A stretch of 64,000 bases of DNA from Cryptomeria japonica (lineage: Eukaryota; Streptophyta; Pinopsida; Cupressales; Cupressaceae). Shown here piece by piece: positions 1 through 11,800 of this stretch. The translations under genes were made by a program, and so were the position numbers. Within the stretch, counting starts at the first letter, position 1; each line of letters opens with the position of its first letter. A model generated the notes under the pieces. It was not told the origin of the DNA, made no database searches, and saw only the letters and a program-made list of their open reading frames with translations. The stretch is taken from assembly GCF_030272615.1 (NCBI RefSeq), contig NC_081413.1:23562501-23626500 (forward strand), read 5' to 3'.

Positions 1-917
1 GGATAAGCGTAAATAGATGTTGGAGGATCCGGATGTAGATATTAGAGTCATAGATGCCAAAGTCTAATTATTGGTGAACACCTAGAGCTTGGAAAAGTTT
101 TTTCAAGATACTCATTTGGTGATAAAGCATATGGTTGTCTCACAACATATAGGGGTCATGGAGCTTACAAGTCAATTTACAATGCCACTCTTGGAGAATG
201 ATTGTTTGGTGCAAGCAATGTGGTGAGCAGAGCTGATTCTTTGGAAGCAACAATAGGTTCAATTATTCCCATTGTTGTGTTGGTCATGGTGTCACACAAT
301 GATGTTTATAGCAAGGTTATGATTGCTAGTTGGCATCTCCACCTAGGACTAGAATGGCATGGTGGGCTACATCTCAAATGTACTAGGGTGTGATGTTTGG
401 GTTGTGTGGGTTTTCTCAAATGTTAATGATTTCCTTTTGGTTTAGGATGGTGCACTAACATCTATATGTATGCTTTTGTAGGTAGTCTGTAGTATTATTG
501 TATGCTCGTGTCCTACTACACCTTGTAGTGTGATTAATGCAATTTTTAAGTTATGTTATGAAACGATGATAATTGTATATGGAAAAGACCCCATATATAA
601 TCTTAATAAACCTAGTGATTTAGTCAGGCTTACATTGTTGAATTTTCTACGGACCAGCTATGACTTGAACCTAGAACTTGCTATCCACATAATGGGTTCT
701 CTTCCATTAAGCTTTTTATATGGTTTAGAAGTTGGATTGTAACAACACCCTTATCAAACCACTTTTGTGCTTGGAGCTCGTCTTGCTCTAAATGCTATGT
801 TGATTTTGCCATGAACCAACAAAGGGAGTCATGGCAATGCCAAGTGTGAATGACATACCACAATTTCAAATATGCAAACTTAGGATACAACACAACAACA
901 TAAAAAATGGAGGTCTG
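1..917. other. Unassigned stretch left of the miniature LTR element
   Basis: No gene, RNA or repeat was recognised. Short open stretches near 202-393 and 530-742 match no family I know. The segment probably belongs to the intron or 3' flank of the PHL gene. The missing 3' exons of that gene were looked for here by the expected coiled-coil wording on the minus strand and were not seen. Confidence 0.5.
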
Positions 918-927
918 TGTTGAGACA

Positions 928-999
928 TGGACCAGTTAGGACTCGAACCTAGGACCTTCCATATGCTACTGGAGTGCTCTACCACTGAGCTATTGGCCC
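928..999 (-). other. tRNA-like Pol III unit in LTR copy 1
   Basis: On the minus strand the A box (TAGCTCAGTGG, 982-992) and B box (GGTTCGAGTCC, 939-949) both match the tRNA consensus and lie 43 bases apart, as in a tRNA gene. D stem GCTC/GAGC is intact. The acceptor stem pairs six of seven positions (one G-T), and the T stem four of five. The anticodon arm pairs only as a 4-bp stem with an 8-nt loop, so this is tRNA-like rather than a functional tRNA. Confidence 0.75.
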
Positions 1000-1126
1000 C
1001 TCTTGGACTAGTCCATTGTCGGTCCGAGTGTGGCTTATTTCAAAAACCAACACCCCCCCTTAAGCCACACCTCTCGTGTGCTTGGGGCTCCTAGCCTGGA
1101 CCTGGCTCTGATACCATGTTGAGACA

Positions 1127-1198
1127 TGGACTAGCTAGGACTCAAACCTAGGACCTTCCATACGCTGCTGGAGTGCTCTACCACTGAGCTACTGGCCC
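1127..1198 (-). other. tRNA-like Pol III unit in LTR copy 2
   Basis: Same fold as the neighbouring copies. The T stem CTAGG/CCTAG is fully paired and the acceptor stem has one mismatch. The B box is GGTTTGAGTCC, with one C-to-T change from the consensus. Confidence 0.7.
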
Positions 1199-1325
1199 CT
1201 CTTGGACCAGTCCATCGTCGGTCTGGGTGTGACTTATTTCCAACACCAACACCCCCCCTTAAGCCACACCTCTCGTGTGCTTGGGGCTCCTAGCCTGGAC
1301 CTAGCTCTGATACCATGTTGAGACA

Positions 1326-1397
1326 TGGGCCAGCTAGGACTCAAACCTAGGACCTTCCATACGCTGCTGGAGTGCTCTACCACTGAGCTACTGGCCC
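1326..1397 (-). other. tRNA-like Pol III unit in LTR copy 3 (best paired)
   Basis: Acceptor stem GGGCCAG/CTGGCCC pairs at all seven positions and is followed by A as discriminator base. D stem GCTC/GAGC and T stem CTAGG/CCTAG are perfect. The A box is consensus; the B box has GGTTTGAGTCC. The anticodon arm is again a 4-bp TCCA/TGGA stem with an 8-nt loop. No confident amino-acid identity can be given. Confidence 0.75.
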
Positions 1398-1450
1398 CTC
1401 TTGGACCAGTCCATCGTCGGTCCAGGTGTGGCTTATTTCCAACACCAACA

Positions 1451-2379
1451 ATCTGAACTATAAATCAAAATAGGTAAGGATTAATAGCTAATCTACATAG
1501 TACCTCAAATTGACTTGGAATCTCAATTCCTATTGAGGGTTTTATTTTATTTCAAATAAGTTGTATACTGCTTAACCCGATGAATAGGACTAAGGTGAAA
1601 ATAAGAAAAGCTAATAAAAAACCAAAATAACTAATTATAGTAAGCATGGAAGAAATCAATGAAAAAAAGCAATGATTGATACGTATTTTTGTTAGGCAAT
1701 TACCTCAATTTTATCTAGGAGCAGAAAAAAGAGTTTAAATAAATACATACAAATTTAGAATGGAATATCTCACAATTATACACCAAAACAAAACTACTCT
1801 GAGAATGAACATATTATTGACATTAACTGTCACATCATAAAAACAAAAAAGAATGTCCTCATTGATGATATGGCCATAACCTTGTATGGCTTTTGATATA
1901 AAAACCTGAATCCCACTAGCATGGGAATATATGTTTTTTAGGATAGCATGTATCAACTCAATACAACACATACATATAAAAAAAGGTAAGGTGCAACAAA
2001 AGGCCACAATGCTCGAGACATTGGCTATCCTAACAACTCAAATTTTGTATAGCCTTTATATTAACCATTCTTTTATTCATGCACTTGTCTTATTATGATA
2101 CATAGAATGATTAGTCAAAATTAAATCCACATATGGCTCCTCTATGTTGAGCATTTAATTCATATCATTAATGGCACCATTATTTGTCCTTGCTATCTTT
2201 AGCATAATTTTGTTGCATCGCATTATAATCTTCTTGACCAAATTGAGGGCATGCTTTCATCAATTACAAGTTGATATAGATCACCATATGCTCAAAACAA
2301 TAAGTTTTATTTTCTTTGCTCTCTCCAAATGGGAGACAAATTAGCACTATATTTTAAGTACCTTATGACTTATCTAAAA
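1451..2379. other. AT-rich unassigned stretch
   Basis: No domain, RNA or terminal repeat recognised. It contains only short open frames with no family resemblance. Confidence 0.5.
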
Positions 2380-2677
2380 CAGAATCCAAGTGTGAGATTA
2401 TTATTTATAAAAACTATGGAGGGTCCCTAGCTATTGGTTTTGTCTATCCCAAACCTTGGTCTTGGCCCTTTACTTAAGCTGTCAATTTTAGAGACTTCTG
2501 TCTTTAGAAGGCCCTCGATTTCAGATACTTCAATCTTTAGAAGGCCCTCCTGGGACCATTAGATCGATTAAATCCTAACATATTCAAGCCATTGGAGGTT
2601 TCAAGTGTGAACTAAATTAAGCTGGTAAAACAGAATTCAAGTGTGAGATTATTATTTATAAAAACTATGGAGGGTCC
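2380..2677. repeat. Tandem duplication, copy 1 and start of copy 2 (251-bp unit)
   Basis: A 251-bp unit starts near 2380 (AGAATCCAAGTGTGAG) and again near 2631 (AGAATTCAAGTGTGAG). The second copy is interrupted after GGTCC at 2677 by the 4.1-kb TG..CA element and resumes at 6792 with CTAGCTATTGG. Confidence 0.85.
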
Positions 2678-5600
2678 TGTTGATGTGTTTTTTATAAACA
2701 TGAGAACACAGAATAAAATACCCAAAAGTATCTTATCCTCTCTTGAACAAAGCTTCTCAAATGTTGAAGATTGGCTTAAGGTTCACTTGAGATAACTCCA
2801 AGGTTCTGGTATGTCGGATCACGACGTGTGGATAAGAACAGTTGGTTGATGTGATTGTTGGTATCACAAGGGGACTTACATTGAATTGTCGAATGCTTGA
2901 ATCGCTGGAACTTAGATCATCTGATGTTGCGATCTTGTGATGCTTTGTTTTATCCTAAACTAGCTTGAGTTTGAAAAAATGGCAAAAGGTGAAAGGTTGA
3001 GAGAGTTCTATTCTAAGGCCTAGAATGTAAGAAGATGAATGAATGATTAGATGGACCCCTACCGAGCGAGGTCTCACCATCAAACTGAACAATTTGACAC
3101 AAGCTCAGTGCAACCTTCTAAGGACGTTTCAAAGATGTTCAAATCATTACCATCAAACATTGCTCACCATTCCAATTAACACATAAACAATGGACGCCTA
3201 ACAATTTGGATTTAAGCTCATATCACTCTAGTTGACTACACAAGGCACACTTACAATCAGTAAGAGGATGGTGGTATTGACTAAACGGATTCCACACAAA
3301 TGCATTCAAAAAAATTCCTCCATTCAATCTAATCAACATGAAAATAAATTGAGAAGTAAAGACCATGCAAGTTGTTGAAGTAACAAATCAGATTCACCAT
3401 AACTTCAATGAAATCAATTGCTCTTTACAACAAGGCTTTGACAACAATCTTTTTCTTCTCCTAATCTAGCTTCTATTCTAATTCACTATTCTATTCACTA
3501 ACTATTCACCTATTTCTCTATTGCTATTACTATTAACCTTTACAAAATGAGGAGCTTGAGCTTTTTATAACGCTCTCAATACAATTCAATGGCTCAGATC
3601 AATTTGAGATCAATGGTCGAGATTTTACAAAGGAACCCTAATTAGGGTTTGTTACAACAAACTCAATTCTGGCCAATGAAATACTTACAACACTTTGGCA
3701 TGACCAATAGATAATAAGGGTAGGTGCCTTGAAGTTTGTGCCATCACGAGTGAGTCGGGTACATTGAACCAAGACATGATGTGGAATTCTTTTGATTGAT
3801 AGAGATAGTGATTGGGATGATGACTAGGATTCCACCTTTAACTTGCACTTGGTAGGCTTGATAGATCATCATGAAGGAATATTTCTTGATACTCAACATT
3901 ATCTAGCTTCAGCAATGATGATGATGATGATCTTCAAATCTTTGATTAACTCTTCTGAAACTATCCTCTTGAGGGCTTCAATCATGTTAGTGTAAGGTAT
4001 AGATCTTGGTTTTGAAGTATCGATGTGCCTTATAATGAACTCTTGATGTCACCACTGCTTCTCTTCTTTGGAATTCTTTCTCTGTGACTCCCTAGTGTTG
4101 TGAAAGTTGAGATTCCTCTTAGGCATTTTGTGCTTGTAAATGAAGCTTTCCTCCTTGCATGGCGATGTAGATCTTACAATATTTCTCCTTTCGCTTTGCA
4201 ATCAACATCCTCTCTCATCTGCAAAACAAAACAAACATGATATCAACTATATAATATATAATTTTGATATTTTTTTTAACTTGATATATCCCTTGATTTT
4301 ATGTGTTTTGCAAGCTTGATAAGAGGATTTAGAGAGAATTTGCCTTCGTGAAGGAGCACTTGAAGTTGCTTTTCGCTCCTAGAGAGGAGCTCTTGAAGTT
4401 CGCTCCACCCTTGATGTTCATTAAGTTGCCCTTGTCTTTTGAGCTTGCTCTCCTTCATTTTCTTTCATCTTTAAAGTTTTTAGTCATTACTTGATGACAA
4501 CATGAAGAACTACCTTTAGGAGAGGTCTCTTATAGGAATTTTTCTCTGAGAGTGCTGCTCATGAAGTTCGCCTTGACTTTGCTTCACATGAAGTGATCTT
4601 TGAGCTTCTATCTTCATCTTCTTAACTCAAAATGACTCTTTCCAAACTTCAAATCAGTTTAAGGTAGTAGTCATGTAACCAATCTTGGAACTTAGCCTTC
4701 AACTAGGAACACGTGGAGTAGAGTTCACTCACTTAAAATTCGCTCACGTGTCTTCATTTTTGAAATTCGCTCATCCCGCTTGATTCTTGAAGTTAACTTC
4801 TTACTCATCTTGCCTCATCTTATATTCTAAATTGTTCCCTCTCAAGGAAACTAAGGCATCAAATCAGCTTAAGAAAATGACTTATTAGCTGCCTTGCATC
4901 TTGTTGTGAGTAAAGGAGACAAATTCGCTCATGTATGCTGATCTTTGAAATTCACTGATTTGTGCTGATTTATGAAGTTCGCTCATGGGTATCCATTTTT
5001 TAAATTCATTCATCCTCAAAATGCAAAATTCGCTCATGTAGCTTCATTTTTTAAGTTCGCTCATCCTTTTCAATCCTTGAAGTTCGCTCTTGTAGGTCAA
5101 GTTGTGAAGTTCATTCATAACATTCAATCTTAGGTGCTTGGACATTGAATTCGCTCATCTCCCTTTAATCATGAAATTCTCTCATATACCCCAATTCTTG
5201 AAGTTCGCTGATGTGTATTAATTGTTTTGAAGTTCAATGATGTAGGTCAAGTTGTGAACTTCGCTGATGTAGGTCAAGTTGTGAAATTCGATGATGTAGG
5301 TTGATCTTTGAAGTTCACTCATCCCCCTTGATTCTCGAAGTCGCTCATCTACCTTGATTCTTGAAGTCGCTCATCTACCTTGAAATGTGAAGTCGCTCAT
5401 ATGCCTTGAAATGTGAAGTCACTCATCTACCTTGAAATGTGAAGTCGCTCATATGTCTTGATTCTTGAAGCTGCTCATCTACCTTGAAATGTGAAGTTGC
5501 TCATCTACCTTGAAATGTGAAGTCGCTCATATGCCTTGACATGTGAAGTCGCTCATATGCCTTGACAATGAAGTCGCTCATCTACCTTGAAATGTGAAGT

Positions 5601-6786
5601 CGCTCATCTGTCTTGATTCTTGAAGTTGCTCATATGCATCAAATCTTGAAGTTCACTTATCTACCTCCATTCTTGAAGTTTGCTCATGGGGTTCAATCCT
5701 TGAAGTTCGCTCGTATAGATCAAATCATGAAGTTCAACATGAAATTCGCTCATGTGGTGGAGTTGAAGAAGTTTGCTCATGTGTATCAAATCTTGAAGTT
5801 CGTTCATGTACTCCATTTTGTGAAGTTCGCTCTTATACCCCAATTTGTGAAGTTCGCTGATGTAGCTTGATCTTTGAAGTTCGCCCATATAGCTTGATTT
5901 GAGAAGTTCGTTCATCTACCTTGAAACATGAAGTTTGCTCATATATCTTGATTCTTGAAGTCGCTCATCTACCTTGAAATGTGAAGTCGCTCATCTACCT
6001 TGATTCTTAAAGTCGCTCATATTCTTGAAGTCGCTCATATGCATCAAATCTTGAAGTTCGCTCAGGGGGTCCAATTTGTGAAGTTCGCTCACTTAGGCTC
6101 AAACATGAAGTAAACCTCATGAGGACTTGGAGATGAAGTAGATTTGCAAAATGAGCTTATCTCCAATCATTATGTTGCATATTGAAACACTCAAACTCAT
6201 ACTCAAACATACACTCAATCAAGGCACTCAAGGGAAATTCGCCCTCCTATCTCTCAACATGAAGTTCGCTCATACAGCCTAATTCTTGAAGTTCGCCTCC
6301 TTATAGATAAACCTGAAGTGTGCTCTCTTAGGCTTGAACATGAAGTTAAGGTTTTGGGGCTTGGAGAATGAAGTGAATTTGAAATCAAATATTGCCTATT
6401 TGCTCATCACCTTGCTTCATTTTCTCCATTCAAACTTACAAGATACGGTTCCTTGAAACAACTTCGGTTGAGCTCACGATTGACCCACATGACATTTAGA
6501 CCTTATGAACTTACTCACTTCACACTCAGACAAGGCTTTTAGGGGGATTTGCTCCAAGGGTGATGGTCATGAAGTACGTTCCTAAGGGTATGCACATGAA
6601 GCAAAGGTTCTAACTCACTCATTTCACACCTCACACAAGGTTATCCACCTAACTCCTGACTTTTGACCACCTATACCCCTCTGATGCAAAGGCTAATAGC
6701 CAAGGACTCAAAACGCTATCCTAGAAAGCAGGAAAAAAGTGGGGGTCCCCATTTGCAATAGGGCGATGTGTGAATACCTCACAACA
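2678..6786. mobile_element. Element A: 4.1-kb TG..CA element, probably a giant solo LTR
   Basis: The element begins TGTTGATGTG and ends CCTCACAACA, with a perfect 5-bp target duplication GGTCC at 2673-2677 and 6787-6791. A relative with the same ends lies at 50282-54896. No internal long direct repeat, PBS or pol domain is visible, so a solo LTR of an element with very long LTRs is the simplest reading; a large non-autonomous element is the alternative. Both copies share their first several hundred bases and a stretch containing CCTAATTAGGGTTTGTTACA (near 3640 here). TATA-like motifs in the relative suggest the true sense may be the minus strand, where the element would start TGTTGTGAGG. Confidence 0.75.
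4920..6110. repeat. 26-27-bp minisatellite inside element A
   Basis: Dozens of degenerate units of the type GAAGTCGCTCATCTACCTTG followed by AAATGT or ATTCTT. The tight core at about 5335-5640 has a 26-bp unit; flanking parts drift to about 27 bp with GAAGTTCGCTCATG. Where the unit is near 27 bp (5613-5915) both strands stay open over about 85 codons and encode 9-residue periodic peptides. That is a by-product of a unit length divisible by three, not evidence of a protein. Confidence 0.85.
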
Positions 6787-6993
6787 GGTCCCTAGCTATT
6801 GGTTTTGTCTATCCCAAACATTGGTCTTGGCCCTTTACTTAAGCTGTCAATTTCAGAGACTTCTGTCTTTAGAAGGCCCTCAATTTCAGATACTTCAGTC
6901 TTTAGAAGGCCCTCCTAGGACCATTAGATCAATTAAATCCTAACACATTCAAGCCATTGGAGGTTTCAAGTTTGAACTAAATTAAGCTGGTAA
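6787..6993. repeat. Remainder of tandem duplication copy 2
   Basis: This repeats about 2423-2630 nearly base for base (CTAGCTATTGGTTTTGTCTA onward, through AAGCTGGTAA). Its first five bases are the right-hand GGTCC target duplication of element A. Confidence 0.85.
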
Positions 6994-7489
6994 TCCAGGG
7001 AACAATACATTAGTTAAGTAACTTAATGCATTATAAGCAGCAATTGAACAAAACTCAAACAAAATAAGATTGAAAATCACTGACTAGCTGAACTAAGTAG
7101 ATTTTTATTTCAGTTGAAATCTTATTAAAAAAAAAACAGGCAAACACTCTAGGACAGATATATGCCTTTACTCTACTTGCATGTTTCTTAGCTAGTCATT
7201 GTATTGCTTTTCAGACAAGAATTAAAGGAAGGGAAAGAGCTTGACTCTTCATAATCTGTATTCTCCTAGAATACACTTAGCAAATATGAAGTGAATGAAC
7301 TTTCACCTTCCATCTCATGTGCACACCAAAAACAAATAAAAATTGTTTTATGCACAAAACAGACCTCTTATAAACTAAAAAATGAGGTAAATTGACTTTT
7401 CACCTCCCACCTCATAAGCACACAAGACGAACAAAAATTTATTATATGTGAATAAACCTGTTATACTTTTCATCAATAAATACTAACAT
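6994..7489. other. Unassigned AT-rich stretch
   Basis: No recognisable gene or terminal repeat. Confidence 0.4.
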
Positions 7490-7990
7490 ACCACTTCTGT
7501 ATTCCAAGTCTATATGTTGTTTCTTCTTCACTTTTGCTTCACTCCAAAACTGCTCTGCATTTCTAGACTTGATCCAAAGGCATTGTGAACATGTCTTTTA
7601 TTAGTTCACTTGTGGAAGCGATATATAGGATTAACTATCTTCTGTTTACTTAACACACTCAAAAAGTGATATGTCATATCTGTGTGTTTTGTCTTCATAT
7701 GAAGGACAAAATTCTTTGCAATTTTGATGGGACTCTGATTATCAATATTCAATGCTGTAGGACCATTTTTACCATTCTACTACTCTCCAAGAATCCTACA
7801 AAGATGTAATAAATCTCTTGAACATAACATACTGCAATGTATTCTGATTAAGTTGCCATGTTAGCCCCTGTATCCTATTTCTTGCAACACCAACCTACTA
7901 AACCTATCCCTAAGATGTCTTCTGAACCTAAAACTTCCCATACAGATGGTGATAAATATATGAGACATCACAATCCTTGGTGAAGTCGAT
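7490..7990 (-). pseudogene. Decayed Ty1/copia pol tail (RNase H)
   Basis: Minus-strand reading gives SEYIAV, then GPTALNIDNQSPIKIAK and MKTKHTDMTYHFL, and finally LIKDMFTMPLDQ. These are the ordered signatures of the copia RNase H and C-terminal region (SSTEAEY, DNQSAIKIANNP, RTKHIE, DIFTKPL). Frames change several times and stops intervene, so it is an old relic. No LTRs were matched to it. It lies left of the coiled-coil exon of PHL, on the same strand, in what is probably a further large intron. Confidence 0.7.
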
Positions 7991-8809
7991 CAAGAACACT
8001 CAATCATCTTACCCTTACACTAAGTTGGGATTAACTACTTTCAAGATGAAGGTTCAGTGACTCACCCTATTTTACCACCCAAACTACAGGGTAGATGCAC
8101 ATTGCCCTTTTTCTCTCTGCTTCTGTTGAGTTATTAAAGGTGAATGTTAGCTAATTAAGGTTCTCTTGCTTCCTCTCTTATGGTTCATTCAAACAATGAA
8201 CCATCTTACCCCAAGACAGTCCCCTTAGGGCATCATCAAGCTCTATATTGGCCCTCTCACTTTCATTGTTGAGGATGTTGCTCCTTCGCCTATTGCAGAT
8301 TATGATGTAGATGTGGACTAGAGCTTTTATCTCCATTACACCTACTCCATGTTTACTGAGGGCCATCTTTCCATAGAATTGTTTGTCCCATGTGCTTTGT
8401 TTACATGATTTATTTACTTTTACCCACTTTAGGTTTAATCCTTTCTTATATGGTTCTTTTGATGTTTTAATTTTCAATACATTTTTGTTTATTAGAGTTT
8501 GTTTTCACACTCGTAATTGCTACTATGGTTTGCACCATTTTTTATTACCATTGATTTTTAAGGCCATTTGTGGGCATCAATATAATATGTTTTGCATTTT
8601 CACAAGATAATACTCTATAGTTTTCAATGTAGACCAGTATTTCAAGCTGACAATTGATCTTGATCTTTTATATTTGGAGGTTCATTTCATGAACACTCTT
8701 CCATTTTGTACAAAGGAATAAATATGTCAAAATCTTTATTTCATACAAATTTGCAAATCAATACTTGTCTCAAAACCTAAACCAAATCAACAGGCTCAAA
8801 AAAACTCAC
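7991..8809. other. Unassigned intronic stretch after the coiled-coil exon
   Basis: No domain recognised. It starts, in gene sense, with the consensus donor GTGAGT at 8809-8804. Confidence 0.4.
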
Positions 8810-8879
8810 CTCAAGTTGTTCATGCAATCGTTTTTGAACCTCCATCTGCATCTGAAGAGCTTCTGTGATTTGAGTTCCC
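8810..8879 (-). CDS. PHL7: PHL exon 5: coiled-coil start
   Basis: 70 bp. Acceptor TTTTTTTGTCCATAG is followed by one base completing a Ser codon split from exon 4, then codons for [21 protein letters not shown]. It ends in phase 0 at CTTGAG before donor GTGAGT. The wording is the invariant start of the MYB-CC LHEQLE domain. Confidence 0.93.
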
Positions 8880-11800
8880 CTATGGACAAAAAAAGGGCAT
8901 AACAGTAAGGGATAGCAGTAGATCTCTAAAAAATCGCATTTGAAAGTTATACTAAAAAATTTGCATATAATAAGTCAGGTTTTAGGAATTTCACAAAGTG
9001 ACTTTGAGATTGTAGATGCTTAGATTTATAAATTTTATATCTTCAATTCATATGTTTTATGTGAATTTCTATTTCCAGAGTTAGTGTGTTTTTGCTAGTT
9101 TCACAAAAGCATTTACACCCATATGATTGGAGAAAGTGGATTTTCAAAGACATACTGCACCATAACGTTTCATTGGATCGTTCAAGTTTAGTGGTTAGGT
9201 TTTAAAAAGTATAACTTTTAGTTTCTTGTCCTTGCATTATGAACCAAGGATGATTGGCAAGATGGCAATAACTTGTGGTCTAAATGTCATTAAAATTCAT
9301 CAGCATTGTTGTTGACATCGTCATAATCTTGAAAACACTATTTAATCTATTTCTGTTGTATAAGTTTTGATTGTATTAGCATTCCCAATTTCACCAGCAC
9401 TCTTTAATTTAACTTTATACATTCCAAATAACTATAATCTATAACCTTTTCATTATTCATAAACTATTGCAGGGGGGCATCCACTGGGAGCTCATTTGTG
9501 TCGTCCTTTTTCAGCTAGAGGAATGTCGTCGTACATCAACGATCAAACTATGGATGGTGTTTCACAATATCCCTAAGCATTTCTTTCATATATTTGCTCC
9601 AATGCTATGTTACTCAACTTTCTATTAAATCAAAGGATTTAAACAACTTACAACACTGTTTAACTAATTGGTGGTCTATATCCACTACTTATGTGAAGTC
9701 ACATAAATTATGTTGTTCGCTCTCCCAACTATCATTGAAGAGCGTAAATGTTGTTGAAAGGTTTGTAAATTTTGGAAAATTATTATTAAAAAGTCAATCA
9801 TGTATGTTTTCAGTGTCTTGGCTCCTTACGTTTTTTATTTTATAGTTTGTACAATATACTACATTCCTAGGTTATACTTGTACATGAGTGTCATACTAGG
9901 AAGATCATTTTCCTCATTTCCAAAAAATGTTTCACATTATCTTTAGCATGTTTTAAATTTAAAAGACATTTATATATTTAGCAGGTGGTCAGACGACTTG
10001 TGAAGGTTCATGAGGCACATGGTAATCTGTAATATCCCACTAATTTTTTTTTTGTTTTTTCAGGCCAATAGCAATTCATCCACAACAATTACCCGTTAAG
10101 GTTAGAGTAATAAGCAAAACAACTAAAAGGGAACCCTTCCACCTTTTGTTCACCGAGAGCCCAGACTGGGAGGGTGAGAGCATACGGTGTTCCGGGGATC
10201 GTCAGCATCAATAAACAAACTGAACATTACAACTGCATGGGCGGCAAGCCATCCCCTTCTGCTTATCCAGCAGGATAGAAACTAAACTTCTTGGCGGTGA
10301 ACCGACCAAGGGAAAGATTACAAGAAATAGAAGTTCAATCACTCTACCACGTATTTCAGCGGGAGGACATTACATTAACAATCACTCTACCGCATATTTC
10401 AACGGGAGGACCAAAACATTGAACTTATCACTCGACCACTTATTCAGCGGGAGGACATTACATTAAAACATCACTCTACCGCATATTTCAGCGGGAGGAC
10501 TATTTATCAAAGAAAACTAAATTACAAAACTGAGAAGGCGGCAAGCCAGCCTCTTCCACTTATGCAGTGGGAATTACAAATAAAAGCAGATAGAATGGGA
10601 TGCTCAGTACTACTGAAACAATCCTTACAATATGGAGATGAGATGAGAAGATTAACTGCAGATTTCTACACAATACTGTAATTTTCTGTTACACTGCTCT
10701 GCAGGCTGAAAGTACAGTTCCAGCAGCCCATGAAAACATGAAAATACTCATAACTCACTCAATTTTTACCCGAATTGATTCAAATCAAGCCCAATCCCAC
10801 CGTACATCCAATACAATGACAACCAATCACAGCCACACCCCAAACAACCCTTTTTTTATTTTGCACGCATCCCAATGCAACCCAAAAAACCCACGCCTAG
10901 ACTAGGAATTTCGATTTTGCATAATTAAATCAATACTCAAACAAATGTGCTAAAAACTTACAAACTTATTTGCCAGTGCTGGGAAGGAAGATAGGAATAA
11001 TACCCATAACTATCAGACGCTCTAGCAGAGAGATGTGAGCAAAAATGTGTTTCAGCCACAGGCAAAACCAGCAAGTCCAGAATCGTTGCAACACCAAGAT
11101 GACTATGGCAAAGCTCTAAAAACGATAGAAGAATACAAGGCACAGCTAGGTACTGTATTTCAAGTACGAAACCGGGTAGCACTAGGGAGACGCACTCCGA
11201 AGCCTCAAGTTCTGTCGCCAATCCGGCAGCATAACATTACAGATTTTCAAGATGATACAAATGGGAACCCAAGCCTCATATTTATAACTTCATTCATCAA
11301 ACTCAAATGACATCCCTCCAAATTTCACGCTTGCATTTGAATTTCATTTCCACTCACATGTGGACCCAAGTGTAGCGCCCATTCTCCTAAGTCAAAACTC
11401 ACGCCCAAGAAGGGGGAGGAACCACGTTGGACACTTAGGCACAAAATGGCGATGTAAAGTGAAATAATATCCCTTTTAAAAATATTTCACATCCCATAAA
11501 ACAATTGAATTTCGCTCAAATTTAGGATTAAACAGGCATTAATCCCAAATTTAATAAACCAGTAGCCAATAAATAGATTAATTAAATATTAACCTTAGGA
11601 AAGGAAATAATATTTAATTATGTTGCAAATGTCTCCCGTACTGATCATTATCACCTCCAAGATGAAACTGAGCCCAGACGACCACAAACTGTTGCAGAAT
11701 TCAGACCCCTGTCTACTGCCAAAAATAGAAATGTGCCACCCAGCCACTTACTAAAAATAGTAAGTCAAGAATTAATGCTCAGAAAAATATGATCATCGCG

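Larger units (their letters stand above)
918..1450 (-). mobile_element. Miniature LTR retrotransposon (TRIM/Cassandra-like), tandem LTR-int-LTR-int-LTR
   Basis: Three copies of a 135-bp repeat (918-1052, 1117-1251, 1316-1450) are separated by two 64-bp spacers (1053-1116, 1252-1315). On the minus strand each repeat begins TGTTGG and ends CAACA. Each spacer starts with TGGTATCAGAGC, the primer-binding site for initiator tRNA-Met, and ends in a polypurine tract (TTAAGGGGGGG) that touches the next TGTTGG. This is the minimal LTR-PBS-PPT-LTR plan of TRIM elements, in the doubled form known for the Cassandra group. Flanks read GTCTG before and ATCTG after, a 4-of-5 match to a 5-bp target duplication. 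There is no coding capacity, so it would depend on proteins of an autonomous element. The LTR holds a tRNA-like unit, listed separately. An alternative reading is a tandem tRNA-derived SINE, but the abutting PBS and PPT argue against it. Confidence 0.85.

Noticed and set aside
202-393. 63-codon plus-strand frame near the window start
   Set aside because: No recognisable domain, and its neighbours are non-coding.
918-1450. Three genuine tRNA genes on the minus strand
   Set aside because: The anticodon arm is malformed and the units sit inside LTRs with PBS and PPT; best seen as a tRNA-like promoter unit.
5335-5640. Regularly spaced 26-bp repeats resembling a CRISPR array
   Set aside because: The units are head-to-tail without unique spacers, in a plant nuclear transposable element.
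5613-5915. Overlapping open frames of about 85 codons on both strands
   Set aside because: They are made of minisatellite units of about 27 bp; no start context or family match.
10958-11310. Open frames repeated at 17797-18149
   Set aside because: They are the two LTRs of the chromovirus, with no protein similarity.
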